A stretch of DNA of 64,000 nt from AP-15 sp963747735 (GCA_963747735.1 CAVVGE010000001.1:434001-498000), one strand, 5' to 3'; counted from the stretch's first letter, positions 28,125 to 39,387 are shown. The notes: generated by a model from the letters alone, not told the origin. Translations and numbers: made by a program.

Positions 28125-29657
28125 ATGACAGGATTGCGCTCGGCAGTGCGGGAAGCGGCGCTCCCGCGATTGGCCGCCCGCGGGTCGGGCGAAGCCGGCG
28201 CGGCGGCAATCCTGCTGCTCCGCCCGGCGCGGCGGCGGGCCACCATCGGGTTGTTGATCGCGACGGCGATGCAAGCCTTCGACGCGACGATCGCCAATGT
28301 CGCGCTGCCGCAGCTCACGCGCTCGTTGGGGGTCGGCTTCGATCTCGGCATCTGGGTGATGACGAGCTATCTGTGCGCCTCGGCGGTGACCGCGGTCCTG
28401 ACCGGCTGGCTGCGCCGCCGGCATGGCGCGCGCCCGGTCTTTGCCGGCGCAGTCGGCTTGTTCGTGCTCGCCTCGGTGGCGTGCGCGGTTTCGACCTCCG
28501 GCGTCGAGCTGATCGGGTTCCGCCTGGCCCAGGGCGCCGCCGCCGGGATTATCCAGCCGCTCGCTCAGGCGATCTTGCTCGACCTCCACCCCAAAGCCGC
28601 GCACGGCCGCATGCTCGCGATCTGGGGTGCCACGATCATGGCCGGGCCGATGCTGGGCCCGCTGCTCGGCGGTGTGATCACCGACCTTTCGTCGTGGCGC
28701 TGGATCTTTGCCCTGAACGTGCCGTTGGGCGCGGTCGCGGTGGCTGGGCTGCGGCAGCTCCCATCGCAAGCGGACCCGGCTGAAAGCACCTCGATCGACG
28801 GCATCGGCATCGTGCTCTTGGTTGCCGGGGTGGGCGCGCTGCAGCTCGGGCTCGAGCGCAGCATTGGCCGGCTCTGGCCGCCGCCGCCGGAGACCCTCGT
28901 CGCCCTCGCTGTTGCGGCGCTGGCGCTCTCGGCCATCGCCCTGCGCAGCCGCCGGGCCCGGTTCACATTGCTGCGCCTGGCGGTGCTGCGAAACCTCAAT
29001 TTTGCCGCCGCGGCCGCCTGCAATTTTATGATCGGCGCGCTGCTGTTCACGACCATTGTCTTTTTGCCGGCGTTGAGCGAGGGGCCGCTCGGCTATGACG
29101 CGACCGACGCCGGTTTGATCATTTTTCCGCGCGGCGCCGCAACCATGGTGACGATGCTGGCGGTGCGCTGGCTGATCAATCGCGTCGATCACCGGGTCTT
29201 GCTCGGCTGCGGCCTGGTCCTCGCCGCCGCCGCGCTCGGTCTGATGGCCGAGCTGCCTCGAGCCGAGGCCGGGCCGTGGCTCGCCGGATGGAGCAGCCTT
29301 CAAGGTGTCGGGGTCGGGCTCGTGTTCACCCCGCTCAGCACGCTCGCCTTTTCGACCCTCCCGCCCGAGCTGCGCACCGATGCCGCCGGGCTCTATAATC
29401 TGATGCGACAGCTCGGCTGCGCCGCCGGCGTGGCGGCAATGACCGCGTTCTTGCAGACCCGCATCGACATCGGATTGGTCAAGCTCGCGGGAACGGCCCC
29501 CGGCGCCGCCGAGGCTTCGGGCGCGCTGCTCGATGCCGTCAAGGTGGCAGCCTATGCCAGCTCGTTTCGGGTGCTGGCGGTCGTCACCGCGCTGATGCTC
29601 CCAGCCATCTTTTTCTTTCGGCCATTGCGCCGCGAAACGGCCGGCGAGGCGGCATAG
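28125..29657 (+). CDS. MFS transporter, DHA2 (EmrB/QacA) drug-exporter family
   Basis: This proton-driven exporter is about 510 residues long and consistent with 14 membrane helices. TM1 is TIGLLIATAMQAFDATIANV (the D-x-T-x-V-N/A-V-A-L-P signature of DHA2). Motif A-like text is VLTGWLRRRHGARPVF. Motif C is WGATIMAGPMLGPLLGGVIT, the antiporter motif of drug efflux pumps. It ends with a helix before FFFRPLRRETAGEAA. The ATG at 28125 is preferred, though no ribosome-binding site is clear; a TTG at 28095 is alternative. No adaptor (EmrA) is adjacent. It is convergent with the histidine kinase gene. Confidence 0.9.
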   Translation: MTGLRSAVREAALPRLAARGSGEAGAAAILLLRPARRRATIGLLIATAMQAFDATIANVALPQLTRSLGVGFDLGIWVMTSYLCASAVTAVLTGWLRRRHGARPVFAGAVGLFVLASVACAVSTSGVELIGFRLAQGAAAGIIQPLAQAILLDLHPKAAHGRMLAIWGATIMAGPMLGPLLGGVITDLSSWRWIFALNVPLGAVAVAGLRQLPSQADPAESTSIDGIGIVLLVAGVGALQLGLERSIGRLWPPPPETLVALAVAALALSAIALRSRRARFTLLRLAVLRNLNFAAAAACNFMIGALLFTTIVFLPALSEGPLGYDATDAGLIIFPRGAATMVTMLAVRWLINRVDHRVLLGCGLVLAAAALGLMAELPRAEAGPWLAGWSSLQGVGVGLVFTPLSTLAFSTLPPELRTDAAGLYNLMRQLGCAAGVAAMTAFLQTRIDIGLVKLAGTAPGAAEASGALLDAVKVAAYASSFRVLAVVTALMLPAIFFFRPLRRETAGEAA

Positions 29658-29696
29658 CGCTCGGCAGGTCTGACGGCGCCGGTCCGCCCGACCGGA

Positions 29697-31910
29697 TCAG
29701 CGGGCTTCGATCCCGCCCGCCAACGCGATCGCTTGCTGCTCGGCCGCAGCCAGCTCTGCATGGGTCGGCAGCATGATGCGCACCGTCGTCCCCAACCCGG
29801 CGCGGCTGTCGATCGCCAAAGTCCCGCCATGCGCCTCGACCAGACCCTTGGTGATCGGCAGCCCGAGCCCGGTGCCGCCGTAATCCCGCGTCGTCGCGGG
29901 CTTTGCCTGGCCAAAGGGCTGCAGTGCCCGCTGCTCCTCGTCCGCGGTCATGCCGATCCCATGATCCTCGATCTCAAAAACGGCAAAACCCGGCCGATCG
30001 CCGGTGACCCGGATCGTCACGGCCCCTCCTTTACGCGAGAACTTCACCGCATTCGACAACAGGTTGAGAAATATCTGACGCAGCGCGCGTGGGTCGGCAA
30101 AGATCACCGCCTCGTCGGTCGTTAGATGCGAGACGATTTTAATATCGCGGCTCTGCGCCCGCTCGGCCATCATGCGCACCACATCGGCAACAACGCTGCC
30201 GATTTCGACCGCTTCGCTGCACAATTCGAGCTTGCCGGCCTCGATCTTCGACATGTCGAGCACATCGTTGATGATCGACAGCAGGTGCAGGCTGCTGGCG
30301 TGAATGTCGTTCATATACTCGAGATACTTATTGTTGCTTACCGGCCCGAACAGCTCGCTGCAGATGATTTCCGAAAAGCCGATGATCGCGTTGAGCGGCG
30401 TGCGCAATTCGTGGCTCATATTGGCCAGAAACTCGCTCTTGGAGCGATTGGCGAGCTCGGCCTCGCTGCGCGCCCGGATGATCTTGCGCTCGCCCTCCCG
30501 GATCTCGGTGATGTCCGAATAGATCGTGACGACGGCGCCGTCCGGCATGCTGCGCCGGCGGATTTGCAAGGTCCGCCCATCGGGGGTCGCGCGTTCCTTG
30601 ACCGCCGGCACCAGGCGATAGAACTCGTCGAGCCGCCGGGCGACCTCGGCCCCGGGCTCGACATCGCCAAAATCGCCGCACTCCGCCTGTCGCGTCAGGA
30701 TGTCTTTGAGCGAGGTCCCGAGAGCGAGGTCGGCCGGCAAATCGAGAAGCTCGCAAAACCGTCGATTGCGGGCGATCAGCCGGCCGCCGCGATCGAACAC
30801 GCTCAGCCCTTCGCCGATATTTTCGAGCGTGCTCTGCAAGAGCGCGGTTTGCCGCGTCAGACGGCCTTCGCTGCGGCGCAGACCGGCCTCGGCGAATTGG
30901 CCCCGGCGCAGGGCGCGCGCGGCGAGCCAAGCGAGTGCTGCGGCGGTCGAGGCGAACAAGGCAAAACCGGTGCCCGAGGCGGTGCGCTCCTTTTCCCAGC
31001 GCCGCAGGATCTCGGCCCGGCTGCGCGCTGCCGTGACGCTCAGCGGCAGACCCGGGACGGCGCGGGACACCCGCATCGGCACATCATTTCGCAGCGGCAA
31101 CGGCCGCCCGGCGGCGCCGCCAATGGCAACGCCGCCGCCGCCCTGGGGCGGAGCAATCGCCACACCGTCGTCGCGCGCGAGCGCAATCCGGGTCTCGCCG
31201 GTCGTCGCAATCGTGGCGAACAAATCGCTGAGGGCGGCGACGGACACCTCGGCGGCGACGACGCCGGCGATCGCGCCATGGCGCACCAACGGGCGGCTCA
31301 CCATGATCGACCAGCCTCCGCCGCGGGCGCGCTGCGGCCCACCGATATAGAGGCGTGGCGTGCTTTCATCCCGCGGCACGGTAAAGAAGGCGGCGCCCGC
31401 GTAGCTCTGCCGGCCGGCCGCTTCGGGTGTCGCGCGGTTCGCCTCGCGGCCGGCATTGTCGAGGATCACGATATCGCTGACCGCCAGGCTTTGCCGATCG
31501 AGCTGGCGCAGCACGACCGTGATCGCGGGATCGTCGAGCGGCGCCGTTGGCAGCACCTGATCGAGCAGCTGCTGCACACCGGCCAGCATGGCGTCGATCT
31601 CAAACATCGAGCGCGAGGTGCCGAGCGCCGCCGAGCGCGCCATGCTGTCGAGCGCGGCCCTCGCATCGCGCAGGGTCTGGTGGTGGCCGCGCCATAAGGT
31701 CAGCGCCGTGCTCGCGGCGACGGCGGCGACCAGCGCCGCAGTCAACCAGATCACCACATGTTGCGGCCGGATCCGGCGCCATCCCGCGATCGAAAACAGC
31801 CGGCGACGCCAAACGCCGGCCGCGCTGCAGCGTGAGGCCCCGCCGCGCCACGGCCACCCGACAGGCAAAACCCCTCCTCCGCAGCCACGGCGAAAGCGCC
31901 GCGGCAACAA
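29697..31910 (-). CDS. membrane sensor histidine kinase (Cache-PAS-HisKA-HATPase)
   Basis: This 737-residue protein has membrane helices near residues 50-72 (VVIWLTAALVAAVAASTAL) and 310-330, bracketing a periplasmic double-Cache-like domain (YAGAAFFTVPRDESTPRLYI, WSIMVSRPLVRHG). The cytoplasmic part has a PAS domain (ENIGEGLSVFDRGGRLIARN), the HisKA box SHELRTPLNAIIGFSEI with the phospho-acceptor His, and ATPase boxes FLNLLSNAVKFSRKGG, DHGIGM and YGGTGLGLPITKGLVEAHGG. It resembles PleC/DivJ-type kinases. No response regulator is adjacent. It lies 52 bp downstream of the peptide-importer operon on the same strand, so it may sense that importer's ligand. The start codon is uncertain. Confidence 0.88.
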   Translation of the reverse strand: MLPRRFRRGCGGGVLPVGWPWRGGASRCSAAGVWRRRLFSIAGWRRIRPQHVVIWLTAALVAAVAASTALTLWRGHHQTLRDARAALDSMARSAALGTSRSMFEIDAMLAGVQQLLDQVLPTAPLDDPAITVVLRQLDRQSLAVSDIVILDNAGREANRATPEAAGRQSYAGAAFFTVPRDESTPRLYIGGPQRARGGGWSIMVSRPLVRHGAIAGVVAAEVSVAALSDLFATIATTGETRIALARDDGVAIAPPQGGGGVAIGGAAGRPLPLRNDVPMRVSRAVPGLPLSVTAARSRAEILRRWEKERTASGTGFALFASTAAALAWLAARALRRGQFAEAGLRRSEGRLTRQTALLQSTLENIGEGLSVFDRGGRLIARNRRFCELLDLPADLALGTSLKDILTRQAECGDFGDVEPGAEVARRLDEFYRLVPAVKERATPDGRTLQIRRRSMPDGAVVTIYSDITEIREGERKIIRARSEAELANRSKSEFLANMSHELRTPLNAIIGFSEIICSELFGPVSNNKYLEYMNDIHASSLHLLSIINDVLDMSKIEAGKLELCSEAVEIGSVVADVVRMMAERAQSRDIKIVSHLTTDEAVIFADPRALRQIFLNLLSNAVKFSRKGGAVTIRVTGDRPGFAVFEIEDHGIGMTADEEQRALQPFGQAKPATTRDYGGTGLGLPITKGLVEAHGGTLAIDSRAGLGTTVRIMLPTHAELAAAEQQAIALAGGIEAR

Positions 31911-31961
31911 TCGGCGGGTTCGGTTTATTTTTGTTGAAGACGAGCGCGGCGGCGCGCCGGA

Positions 31962-32910
31962 TCAGTAGAGGTGGCAGGCGACCATATGGCCGGGGCCGAT
32001 TTCGCGGCGCACCGGCGTCTCGCGCGAGCATTGCGCCATGGCATGCGGGCAGCGCGGATGAAACCGGCAGCCCGATGGCGGGTCGAGCGCGCTCGGCACC
32101 TCGCCGGCCAGCGCCAGCTTTTGGTGCCGGTCGTCCGGATGCGCCGGCAGCGCGGCGGTAAAGAGCGCCTGGGTATAGGGGTGCAACGGCTTGGCGCACA
32201 ATTCGAGGCTGTCGGCCAATTCGACGATCCGGCCGAGGTACATCACGGCAATGCGGTGGCTGATATGCGCCACGGTCGCGAGATCGTGGCCGATAAAGAG
32301 ATAGCTGACCCCGAGCGTCGCCTGCAAATGCTCGAGCTGGTTCATGATCTGCGCCCGGATCGACACGTCGAGCGCCGAGACCGCCTCGTCGAGCACAATG
32401 AGCCGCGTGTGCGTCGCCAGCGCGCGGGCGATCGCGATCCGTTGCCGCTGGCCGCCGCTGAACTCATGCGGGAACAGCCGCGCCAGATCGGGCTGCAAGC
32501 CGACCAGCTCGAGGACCTCGCCGACCCGCTCGGCGAGCGCCTGGCGCGACATGTCGGTATGGATCTGCAGCGGCTCGGCAATGATGTCGCCGACCCTCAT
32601 GCGCGGGGAGAGCGAGCTGTACGGGTCCTGAAACACGACCTGGACCTCGCGCCGGTAGCGCATCAGCGCGGGCCCGCGCAGCTGCGTGACATCGGCGCCG
32701 TCGAACCGGATGGCACCCGCGGTCGGCTCCTCCTGCAGCAAGATCAGCTTCGAGGTCGTGGTCTTGCCGCAGCCGGATTTGCCGATCAGCCCCAGAGTCT
32801 CGCCTGCGGCGACAGTGAAATCGACACCGTCGACCGCCTTTACCCAGCCGGTCTTGCGCCGCGGAAAGGTGCCGGTGCTGACCCGAAAGTATTTTTGCAC
32901 ATCGTGCAGC

Positions 32911-32930
<20 letters not shown>
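31962..32930 (-). CDS. dipeptide/oligopeptide ABC importer ATPase (OppF/DppF type)
   Basis: This protein of about 322 residues starts at ATG 32930 (AAAGGAAG upstream). It shows LIGKSGCGKTTTSKLI (Walker A), QDPYSSLSPRMRVGDIIAEP (the OppF Q-loop text), FSGGQRQRIAIARAL and LIVLDEAVSALDVS. The C-terminal OppD/F extension has CRFHPRCPHAMAQCSRETP, a four-cysteine motif seen in Fe-S-containing Dpp/Opp ATPases. Walker B reads LDEAVSALD, where DEPVSALD is usual; the catalytic Glu is retained. It overlaps the OppD gene end by 20 bp. It is the second motor subunit of the importer encoded upstream. Confidence 0.93.
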
Positions 32931-33912
<982 letters not shown>

Positions 33913-33928
33913 CGTGCGGTCCTTCGCC

Positions 33929-34843
33929 CTACAGATTGCGCAGCTGCGGATCGAGCCGGACCCTGAGCCAGTCGCCGAGCAGCTGGGTCGGCAAGACGAC
34001 GAGCAGAATGCACGCGCCGGGAAGGACGGTCAGCCACCAATCGCCGACCATCAGCATCGAGCGTCCGTCGGCCAGCATCGAGCCCCAGGCCGGCTGCGGC
34101 GCCGGAACGCCGACCCCGAGAAAGCTCAACGAGGCTTCGGCGATGATGACGACGCCGATGGTCAGGCTGGCCAGCACCATCGCGGTGTTCAAGACATTGG
34201 GCAGGATGTGGTGCAGGATCACCCGGAACGGGCTGGCGCCGGCGATCTCGGCGAGCTTGACAAACTCGCGCTCGCGCAAGCTCAAGACCTCGCCGCGGAT
34301 CACCCGCGCATACCGCGTCCAATAGACGCAGCCGAGGATGATCACGATATTCCACATGCTGGGGCCGACCATCGTCGCCAGAAAAAGCGCGAACACCAAG
34401 GCCGGCAGCGCCAGCCAGGCGTCGGTGATGCGCATCACCACCTGGTCGACCCACCCGGCGAAATAGCCCGACACGATCCCCATCGCGGTGCCGATGCTGC
34501 CGGCGACGACGGTGCCGGCGACGCCGACGATCAGCGACACGCGGGCGCCGAAAATCAGCCGGCTCAGCACGTCGCGGGACTGAAAATCGGTGCCCAGCAG
34601 CCAGCGCGTGCTGCCGCCCGGCATCCAGAACGGCGGCTCGAAAATCTTGGCGCCGGGGATCGGCTCGGTCGGGTCATAGGGCGCGATCCAATTGGCGAGC
34701 AGCGCCATCACGAAAAACGGCAGCAAGATCGCGATCGGCGCCAGCGGCAAATCGTGCGCCAGCTTCGCCCAGCGTCCGGCAACGCGGGCCGTGCGCGGAA
34801 TGGCGGCGACGGCTACGACACTCGTTTCGTCGATCGTGGCCAT
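33929..34843 (-). CDS. dipeptide/oligopeptide ABC importer permease (OppC/DppC type)
   Basis: This 304-residue inner-membrane permease starts with a soluble N-terminal stretch, then a first helix (PIAILLPFFVMALLANWIAP). The OppC N domain reads HLLGTDFQSRD-like (RWLLGTDFQSRDVLSRLIFG). The EAA-loop region is REREFVKLAEIAGASPFRVI, followed by HHILPNVLNTAMVLASLTIG, which contacts the ATPases. About six helices fit the family. It is 7 bp from the OppB stop. Together with OppB it forms the translocation channel. Confidence 0.94.
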   Translation of the reverse strand: MATIDETSVVAVAAIPRTARVAGRWAKLAHDLPLAPIAILLPFFVMALLANWIAPYDPTEPIPGAKIFEPPFWMPGGSTRWLLGTDFQSRDVLSRLIFGARVSLIVGVAGTVVAGSIGTAMGIVSGYFAGWVDQVVMRITDAWLALPALVFALFLATMVGPSMWNIVIILGCVYWTRYARVIRGEVLSLREREFVKLAEIAGASPFRVILHHILPNVLNTAMVLASLTIGVVIIAEASLSFLGVGVPAPQPAWGSMLADGRSMLMVGDWWLTVLPGACILLVVLPTQLLGDWLRVRLDPQLRNL

Positions 34844-34850
34844 GGCGCAC

Positions 34851-35771
34851 CTATTTGGTCAGCCGGATACGGGGGTCGATCCAGGCATAGAGCACGTCGA
34901 TCGCCAAATTGACGCCGACGATCATGATCCCGGCGAGCATGACGATGCCCTGCACCAGCGGGAAGTCGCGCTGGAAGATGCCTTCGTAGAGGAGCCGGCC
35001 GATGCCGGGCCAGGCAAAGATGACCTCGATGATGACCGCGACATTGACCATGATCACGAGGTTGACCCCGGCCAGGGTCAAGACCGGGATCAGCGCGTTC
35101 TTGAACGCGTGGATCGCGATCACGGCATAGCTCGGCAGCCCCTTGAGGCGCGCCAGCTTGACGTACTCGCTGCGCATCACTTCGAGCATGCTCGACCGCG
35201 TCAGGCGCAGCATTGAAGCGGCGAAATACCAGCCGAGCGCCACGGCCGGCATGACCAGGTGCCGCCAATCGCCCTGCCCGCTGGTCGGCAGCCATTGCAG
35301 CCACACCGAGAACACCAGGATCAGCACCAGCCCCAGCCAAAAGCCGGGGATCGACAGCCCGAGCAAGGCGACGATCTTGCCCGAATAGTCCCACCAGCTG
35401 TTGACCCGGACCGCAGAGATAATCCCGGCCGGGATGCCGATCAGAAACGAAATCAGCGAGGCGGCAAAAGCCAGCTCGAGCGAATTCGGCAGCCGCTGGA
35501 AATAAAGGAGGCTCACCGGCATCTCGTAATTGAACGAAGTGCCGAGCCTGCCGGTCGCGACGTTCTCGGCAAACGCCAGATATTGCACCGGCCACGGCCG
35601 GTCGAGCCCCCATTCGGCGCGCACCCGCGCCAAATCCTCGGGCCGCGCGCCGGGCTCGGCGAGCAGCGTCACCGGGTCGCCGGTCAGCCTGACCACGGTA
35701 AAGATCGTCAGGCTCAGGATGAACAAAGTGACGAAGGCGTAGATTGTGCGGCGGATGATAAACTGGCCCAT
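34851..35771 (-). CDS. dipeptide/oligopeptide ABC importer permease (OppB/DppB type)
   Basis: This 306-residue protein begins MGQFIIRRTIYAFVTLFILS, the standard first helix of OppB/DppB. LTGDPVTLLAEPGARPEDLA and the segment LGTSFNYEMPVSLLYFQRLP (periplasmic gate region) follow. The EAA motif is EYVKLARLKGLPSYAVIAIH, then AFKNALIPVLTLAGVNLV, and it ends YAWIDPRIRLTK. All six expected helices are visible. It lies 24 bp after the nearer binding-protein gene. Confidence 0.94.
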   Translation of the reverse strand: MGQFIIRRTIYAFVTLFILSLTIFTVVRLTGDPVTLLAEPGARPEDLARVRAEWGLDRPWPVQYLAFAENVATGRLGTSFNYEMPVSLLYFQRLPNSLELAFAASLISFLIGIPAGIISAVRVNSWWDYSGKIVALLGLSIPGFWLGLVLILVFSVWLQWLPTSGQGDWRHLVMPAVALGWYFAASMLRLTRSSMLEVMRSEYVKLARLKGLPSYAVIAIHAFKNALIPVLTLAGVNLVIMVNVAVIIEVIFAWPGIGRLLYEGIFQRDFPLVQGIVMLAGIMIVGVNLAIDVLYAWIDPRIRLTK

Positions 35772-35795
35772 CGCGGCGCCCCTCGCGCTATGCCG

Positions 35796-37418
35796 TCACT
35801 TGGCCGCCGACGCGGTTTCCTTGAGCTCGATATCCTCCCACGGGTATGCGTAGCCCGATGTGGCAAAGCTCGGGAACACGTCCTGCCATTTCGCCGCTTT
35901 GATCCGCGGTCCGATCGCGTTGACAAAGGCGTGGCGGAATACCGGCACAAAATAATAATTTTCGAGGATCTCCTTCTGGATCTCAAAGGCCAGCTTCTTG
36001 CGCTCGGCACGGTCGGCCGAGGCCAGGTACTTGTCGAACTTGGCGTCGAGCGCCGGCACGCAGTTGCGGTCCTTGCCGTTGAAGCCGCCGCAGCGCATAA
36101 AGCTGTCATACCAGTTCGACCAGGTGCCCCCGACCCGCGCGGCGTTGAAGATGATCTGCACCCCGGGCCACTCTTTGAGCCCGCCTTGCAGGCGCTTTAG
36201 AAAGACGCCGCGCTCCATCGTCTGCATCTTCGACTTGATGCCGATCGCCTGGAGCTGCGAGACGATGCGCTCGCCGCGCGAAAAGTAATCCGGCACCGGC
36301 GTCACCCAATCGACGTTGAAGCCGTTGGGAAAACCGGCCTCGGCCATCAATTGCTTGGCCTTGGCGATGTCGTGCGGCCATTTCGGCCACGGCATGCCCA
36401 ATTCGACATCGTCGTTGATCCAGTTGCCGTCGGTCGTCCCCAGCCCGTCGCATTCGGCCTGGTTCATCGCGTCGCGATCGACCGCAAGGCTGATCGCCTG
36501 GCGCACCCGCTGGTCGTGGAACGGGCTCTTGGGGTTCTGGAAGCCTGGGAATTCGAGCCACCAATTGCCGGACACGACCGGCGCCAGCATCAGCTTGGGG
36601 TTGCTCCTGATCCGGCCGATCAATTCGCCCGGCACAAAATACATGATGTCGGCCTCGCCGCGCTCGAGCATCGCGACGCGGGTCGCCGCCTCGGGCACGC
36701 TCAGCATCGTGAATTCCTTGATGTGCACCGGGCGGTAGTAATCCTCGAACGCCTCGAAATCGAGCCGCACCCCGGGCTGCTGCGAGACGAGCTTGTAGGG
36801 GCCGGCGCCGATCGGCTTGCGCATAAACCCGGACTGCCCGACCTTTTCGTAATATTTGGCCGGGACCACCCAGCCGGCACCGCACACATTGCCGGTGCCC
36901 AAGAGGATCGGGAAATCGAGAAACGGCTGATTGAAGTGGAACCGCACCGTATGGTCGTCGACGATCTCGACCCCTTGGGTCTGCTTGTGCAACACCTCGG
37001 CCCAGGCGCCGTGGTAATGCTCGTAGCTCCATTTGACGTCGTCGGGCGTGACCGAAGAGCCGTCATGGAACTTGGTGCCGGGCCGCAATTTGAAGGTGGC
37101 GCTTTTGGCGTCCTCGGCAAAGTCGTAGCTTTCGGCCAGGGCCGGGTGGTCGTAATGCACCTCGCGGAAGTTTTTGATCAGCGCATCCTGCAAGGCAAAG
37201 ATGAAATTGTCGGGGGAGGCGGTGCCGTCATGCTGCTGCGGGTCGAGCCACCGCGCGGCGATGTTGGTGTGCCACGCCAGCACCATCTTGCCCTTGGGGA
37301 CGACCGTCGCCGCGTGCGCGACGCGCACAAAGGGGGCTCCCAGCGCCGACGTCGCCAGCGCCGTTGTCGCCAGCGCGCTCCGGAGCACCGTGCGCCGGGT
37401 CAGCAATGTCCTCGTCAT
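35796..37418 (-). CDS. family 5 extracellular solute-binding protein (copy nearest the permeases)
   Basis: This 540-residue periplasmic receptor has a Tat-like signal (TRRTVLRSALATTALATSA, cleaved near VAHA). SBP_bac_5 motifs include SYDFAEDAKSATFKLRPGTK, FHDGSSVTPDDVKWSYEHY, KPIGAGPYKL and QRVRQAISLAVDRDAM-like text (DQRVRQAISLAVDRDAMNQA). The ligand is a peptide, opine, or other small molecule and cannot be told. It is a close paralogue of the next gene upstream (most residues identical), with the same length and domain order. The two genes are 42 bp apart and head the importer operon. Confidence 0.93.
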   Translation of the reverse strand: MTRTLLTRRTVLRSALATTALATSALGAPFVRVAHAATVVPKGKMVLAWHTNIAARWLDPQQHDGTASPDNFIFALQDALIKNFREVHYDHPALAESYDFAEDAKSATFKLRPGTKFHDGSSVTPDDVKWSYEHYHGAWAEVLHKQTQGVEIVDDHTVRFHFNQPFLDFPILLGTGNVCGAGWVVPAKYYEKVGQSGFMRKPIGAGPYKLVSQQPGVRLDFEAFEDYYRPVHIKEFTMLSVPEAATRVAMLERGEADIMYFVPGELIGRIRSNPKLMLAPVVSGNWWLEFPGFQNPKSPFHDQRVRQAISLAVDRDAMNQAECDGLGTTDGNWINDDVELGMPWPKWPHDIAKAKQLMAEAGFPNGFNVDWVTPVPDYFSRGERIVSQLQAIGIKSKMQTMERGVFLKRLQGGLKEWPGVQIIFNAARVGGTWSNWYDSFMRCGGFNGKDRNCVPALDAKFDKYLASADRAERKKLAFEIQKEILENYYFVPVFRHAFVNAIGPRIKAAKWQDVFPSFATSGYAYPWEDIELKETASAAK

Positions 37419-37460
37419 CCTGTTTCCTCCTCTGTTCCAAAAATCGTTGCCGCTTTGCGG

Positions 37461-39050
37461 CTATCTTTTCTTTAGGGCTATGTCTTCCCAAGGATAGGCA
37501 TAGGCCGTGGTGACCGTCGGGAACACGTCCTGCCACTTCTTGGCGTCGATCCGCGGTCCGAACGCCTGCATGGCAGCCTGCCGGAACACCGGCACAAAGT
37601 AGTAATTCTCCAGGATATCGCGCTGGATCTCGGTGGCGAGCTTCTGGCGCTCGGTGCCGTCGGTCGAGGCCAGGTATTTGGTGAACTTGGCGTCGAGCTC
37701 GGGCACGCAGTTGCGATCGCGGCCGTTAAACCCGCCGCAGCGCATAAAGCTGTCGTACCAGTTCGACCAGGTGCCGCCGACCCGCGCCGCATCGAGGATG
37801 ATCTGCACGCCGGGCCACTCTTTGAGCCCGCCTTGCAGGCGCTTCATAAAGACGCCGCGCTCCATCGTCTGCATCCTTCCCCGGATGCCGATCGCCTGGA
37901 GCTGCGAGACGATGCGCTCGCCGCGCGAGAAATAATCCGGCAGCGGCGTCACCCAATCGACACTGAAGCCGTTGGGATAGCCCGCCTGCGCCATCAGCTC
38001 TTTGGCCTTGGCGATGTCGCGCGGCCATTTCGGCCACGGCAGGCCGTATTCGACATCGTCGTTGATCCAGTTGCCGTCGACCCGGCCGAGCCCGCCGGAT
38101 TCGGCCTGGTTCATCGCGTCGCGGTCGACGGCAAGGCTGATCGCCTGCCGGACGCGCTGGTCGTGGAACGGGCTCTTCGGGTCTTGAAAGCCCGGAAACT
38201 CGAGCCAGAAATTGGCCGACACGACCGGCGCCAATGTCAGCTTCGGGTTGCTCTTGACCCGTTCGATCAATTCGCCCGGCACGTTGTACATGATGTCGGC
38301 TTCGCCGCGTTCGAGCATGGCAACCCGCGTCGCCGCCTCGGGCACGCTCAGCATCGTCAGATCTTTAATGTGCACCGGCCGGTAATAGCCGTCGAATGCG
38401 GTGAAATCGAGCCGCACCCCCGGCTGTTGCGAGGCGAGCTTGTAAGGGCCGGCGCCGATCGGCTCGCGCATAAATCCGGACTGCCCGACCTTTTCATAAT
38501 ATTTCGCCGGCACCACCCAGCCGGCGCCGCACACATTGCCGGTGCCCAAGAGGATCGGGAAATCGAGAAACGGCTGGTTGAAATGAAATCGCACGGTATG
38601 GTCGTCGGCGATCTCGACACCCTGCGTGTTCTTGTGCAAGAGCTCGGCCCAGGCACCGTGATAATGCTCAAAGCTCCATTTGACGTCGGCGGGCGTGACC
38701 GGCGACCCGTCGTGGAACTTGGTGCCCGGCCGCAATTTAAAGGTAGCGCTCTTGGCGTCTTCGGCGAAAGTGTAGCTTTCGGCCAACGCCGGATGGTCGT
38801 AATGCACCTCGCGGAAATTCTTGATCAGCGCGTCGTGCAGCGCAAAGATGAAATTGTCCGGCGACGCGGTGCCGTCATGCTGCTGCGGGTCGAGCCAGCG
38901 TGCCGCGATATTGGTGTGCCAGGCCAGCACCAGCTTGCCGTCGGGGACCACCGTCGCTGCCCGCGCGCCGCGCACCATCGGTGCGGCGAGCGCCGTCGTC
39001 GCCAGCGCCGACCGCAACAAGGTCCGCCGCGTCAACCTCGTGCCTGCCAC
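37461..39050 (-). CDS. family 5 extracellular solute-binding protein (first gene of the operon)
   Basis: This 529-residue protein has a twin-arginine-type signal (LTRRTLLRSALATTALAAP, cleaved near ARA) and the same blocks as its paralogue (SYTFAEDAKSATFKLRPGTK; DQRVRQAISLAVDRDAMNQA; NVCGAGWVVPAKYYEKVGQS). Differences cluster in the signal peptide and around residues 280-330 (NVPGELIERVKSNPKLTLAP versus FVPGELIGRIRSNPKLMLAP). This suggests a tandem duplication with ligand specialisation or dosage gain. The upstream spacer 39051-39387 should contain the operon promoter, but no clear consensus is seen. Confidence 0.93.
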   Translation of the reverse strand: MAGTRLTRRTLLRSALATTALAAPMVRGARAATVVPDGKLVLAWHTNIAARWLDPQQHDGTASPDNFIFALHDALIKNFREVHYDHPALAESYTFAEDAKSATFKLRPGTKFHDGSPVTPADVKWSFEHYHGAWAELLHKNTQGVEIADDHTVRFHFNQPFLDFPILLGTGNVCGAGWVVPAKYYEKVGQSGFMREPIGAGPYKLASQQPGVRLDFTAFDGYYRPVHIKDLTMLSVPEAATRVAMLERGEADIMYNVPGELIERVKSNPKLTLAPVVSANFWLEFPGFQDPKSPFHDQRVRQAISLAVDRDAMNQAESGGLGRVDGNWINDDVEYGLPWPKWPRDIAKAKELMAQAGYPNGFSVDWVTPLPDYFSRGERIVSQLQAIGIRGRMQTMERGVFMKRLQGGLKEWPGVQIILDAARVGGTWSNWYDSFMRCGGFNGRDRNCVPELDAKFTKYLASTDGTERQKLATEIQRDILENYYFVPVFRQAAMQAFGPRIDAKKWQDVFPTVTTAYAYPWEDIALKKR

Positions 39051-39387
39051 CTGGTTCCCTCTCTGCCGGCGGAATCAGCGATCGGCGGCGCGAGGCCGCA
39101 ACCGGGGCCGCCCGCCGCTGTCGCGAGCTTCGCGACGGTCAGACATTTGCATCGCACGCCCAGTCCGCTGCCGGACCGAGCGGCCTGTCTTGTTCATTGC
39201 GGCCTCCCAATCGGCGGCAAGCATAGGACCCGGTCGGCGCGCTGTCCAGGCACGTCATTTTGCTGACAGGCGCCGCGCCGCCGGCTGGCGGGGCAAAACG
39301 GCACGGCGCGGGCAGCTTGCAATCGATCGAGGCGCAGTCCAGCCTCCGCGCTGGCGGGCTCCCCCCGCCGATTTCTTCGGGGCGGCG

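Noticed and set aside
27532..28209. 225-codon minus-strand frame in the spacer before the MFS gene
   Set aside because: Arg/Pro/Ser-rich, no family resemblance, and no good start or ribosome-binding site.
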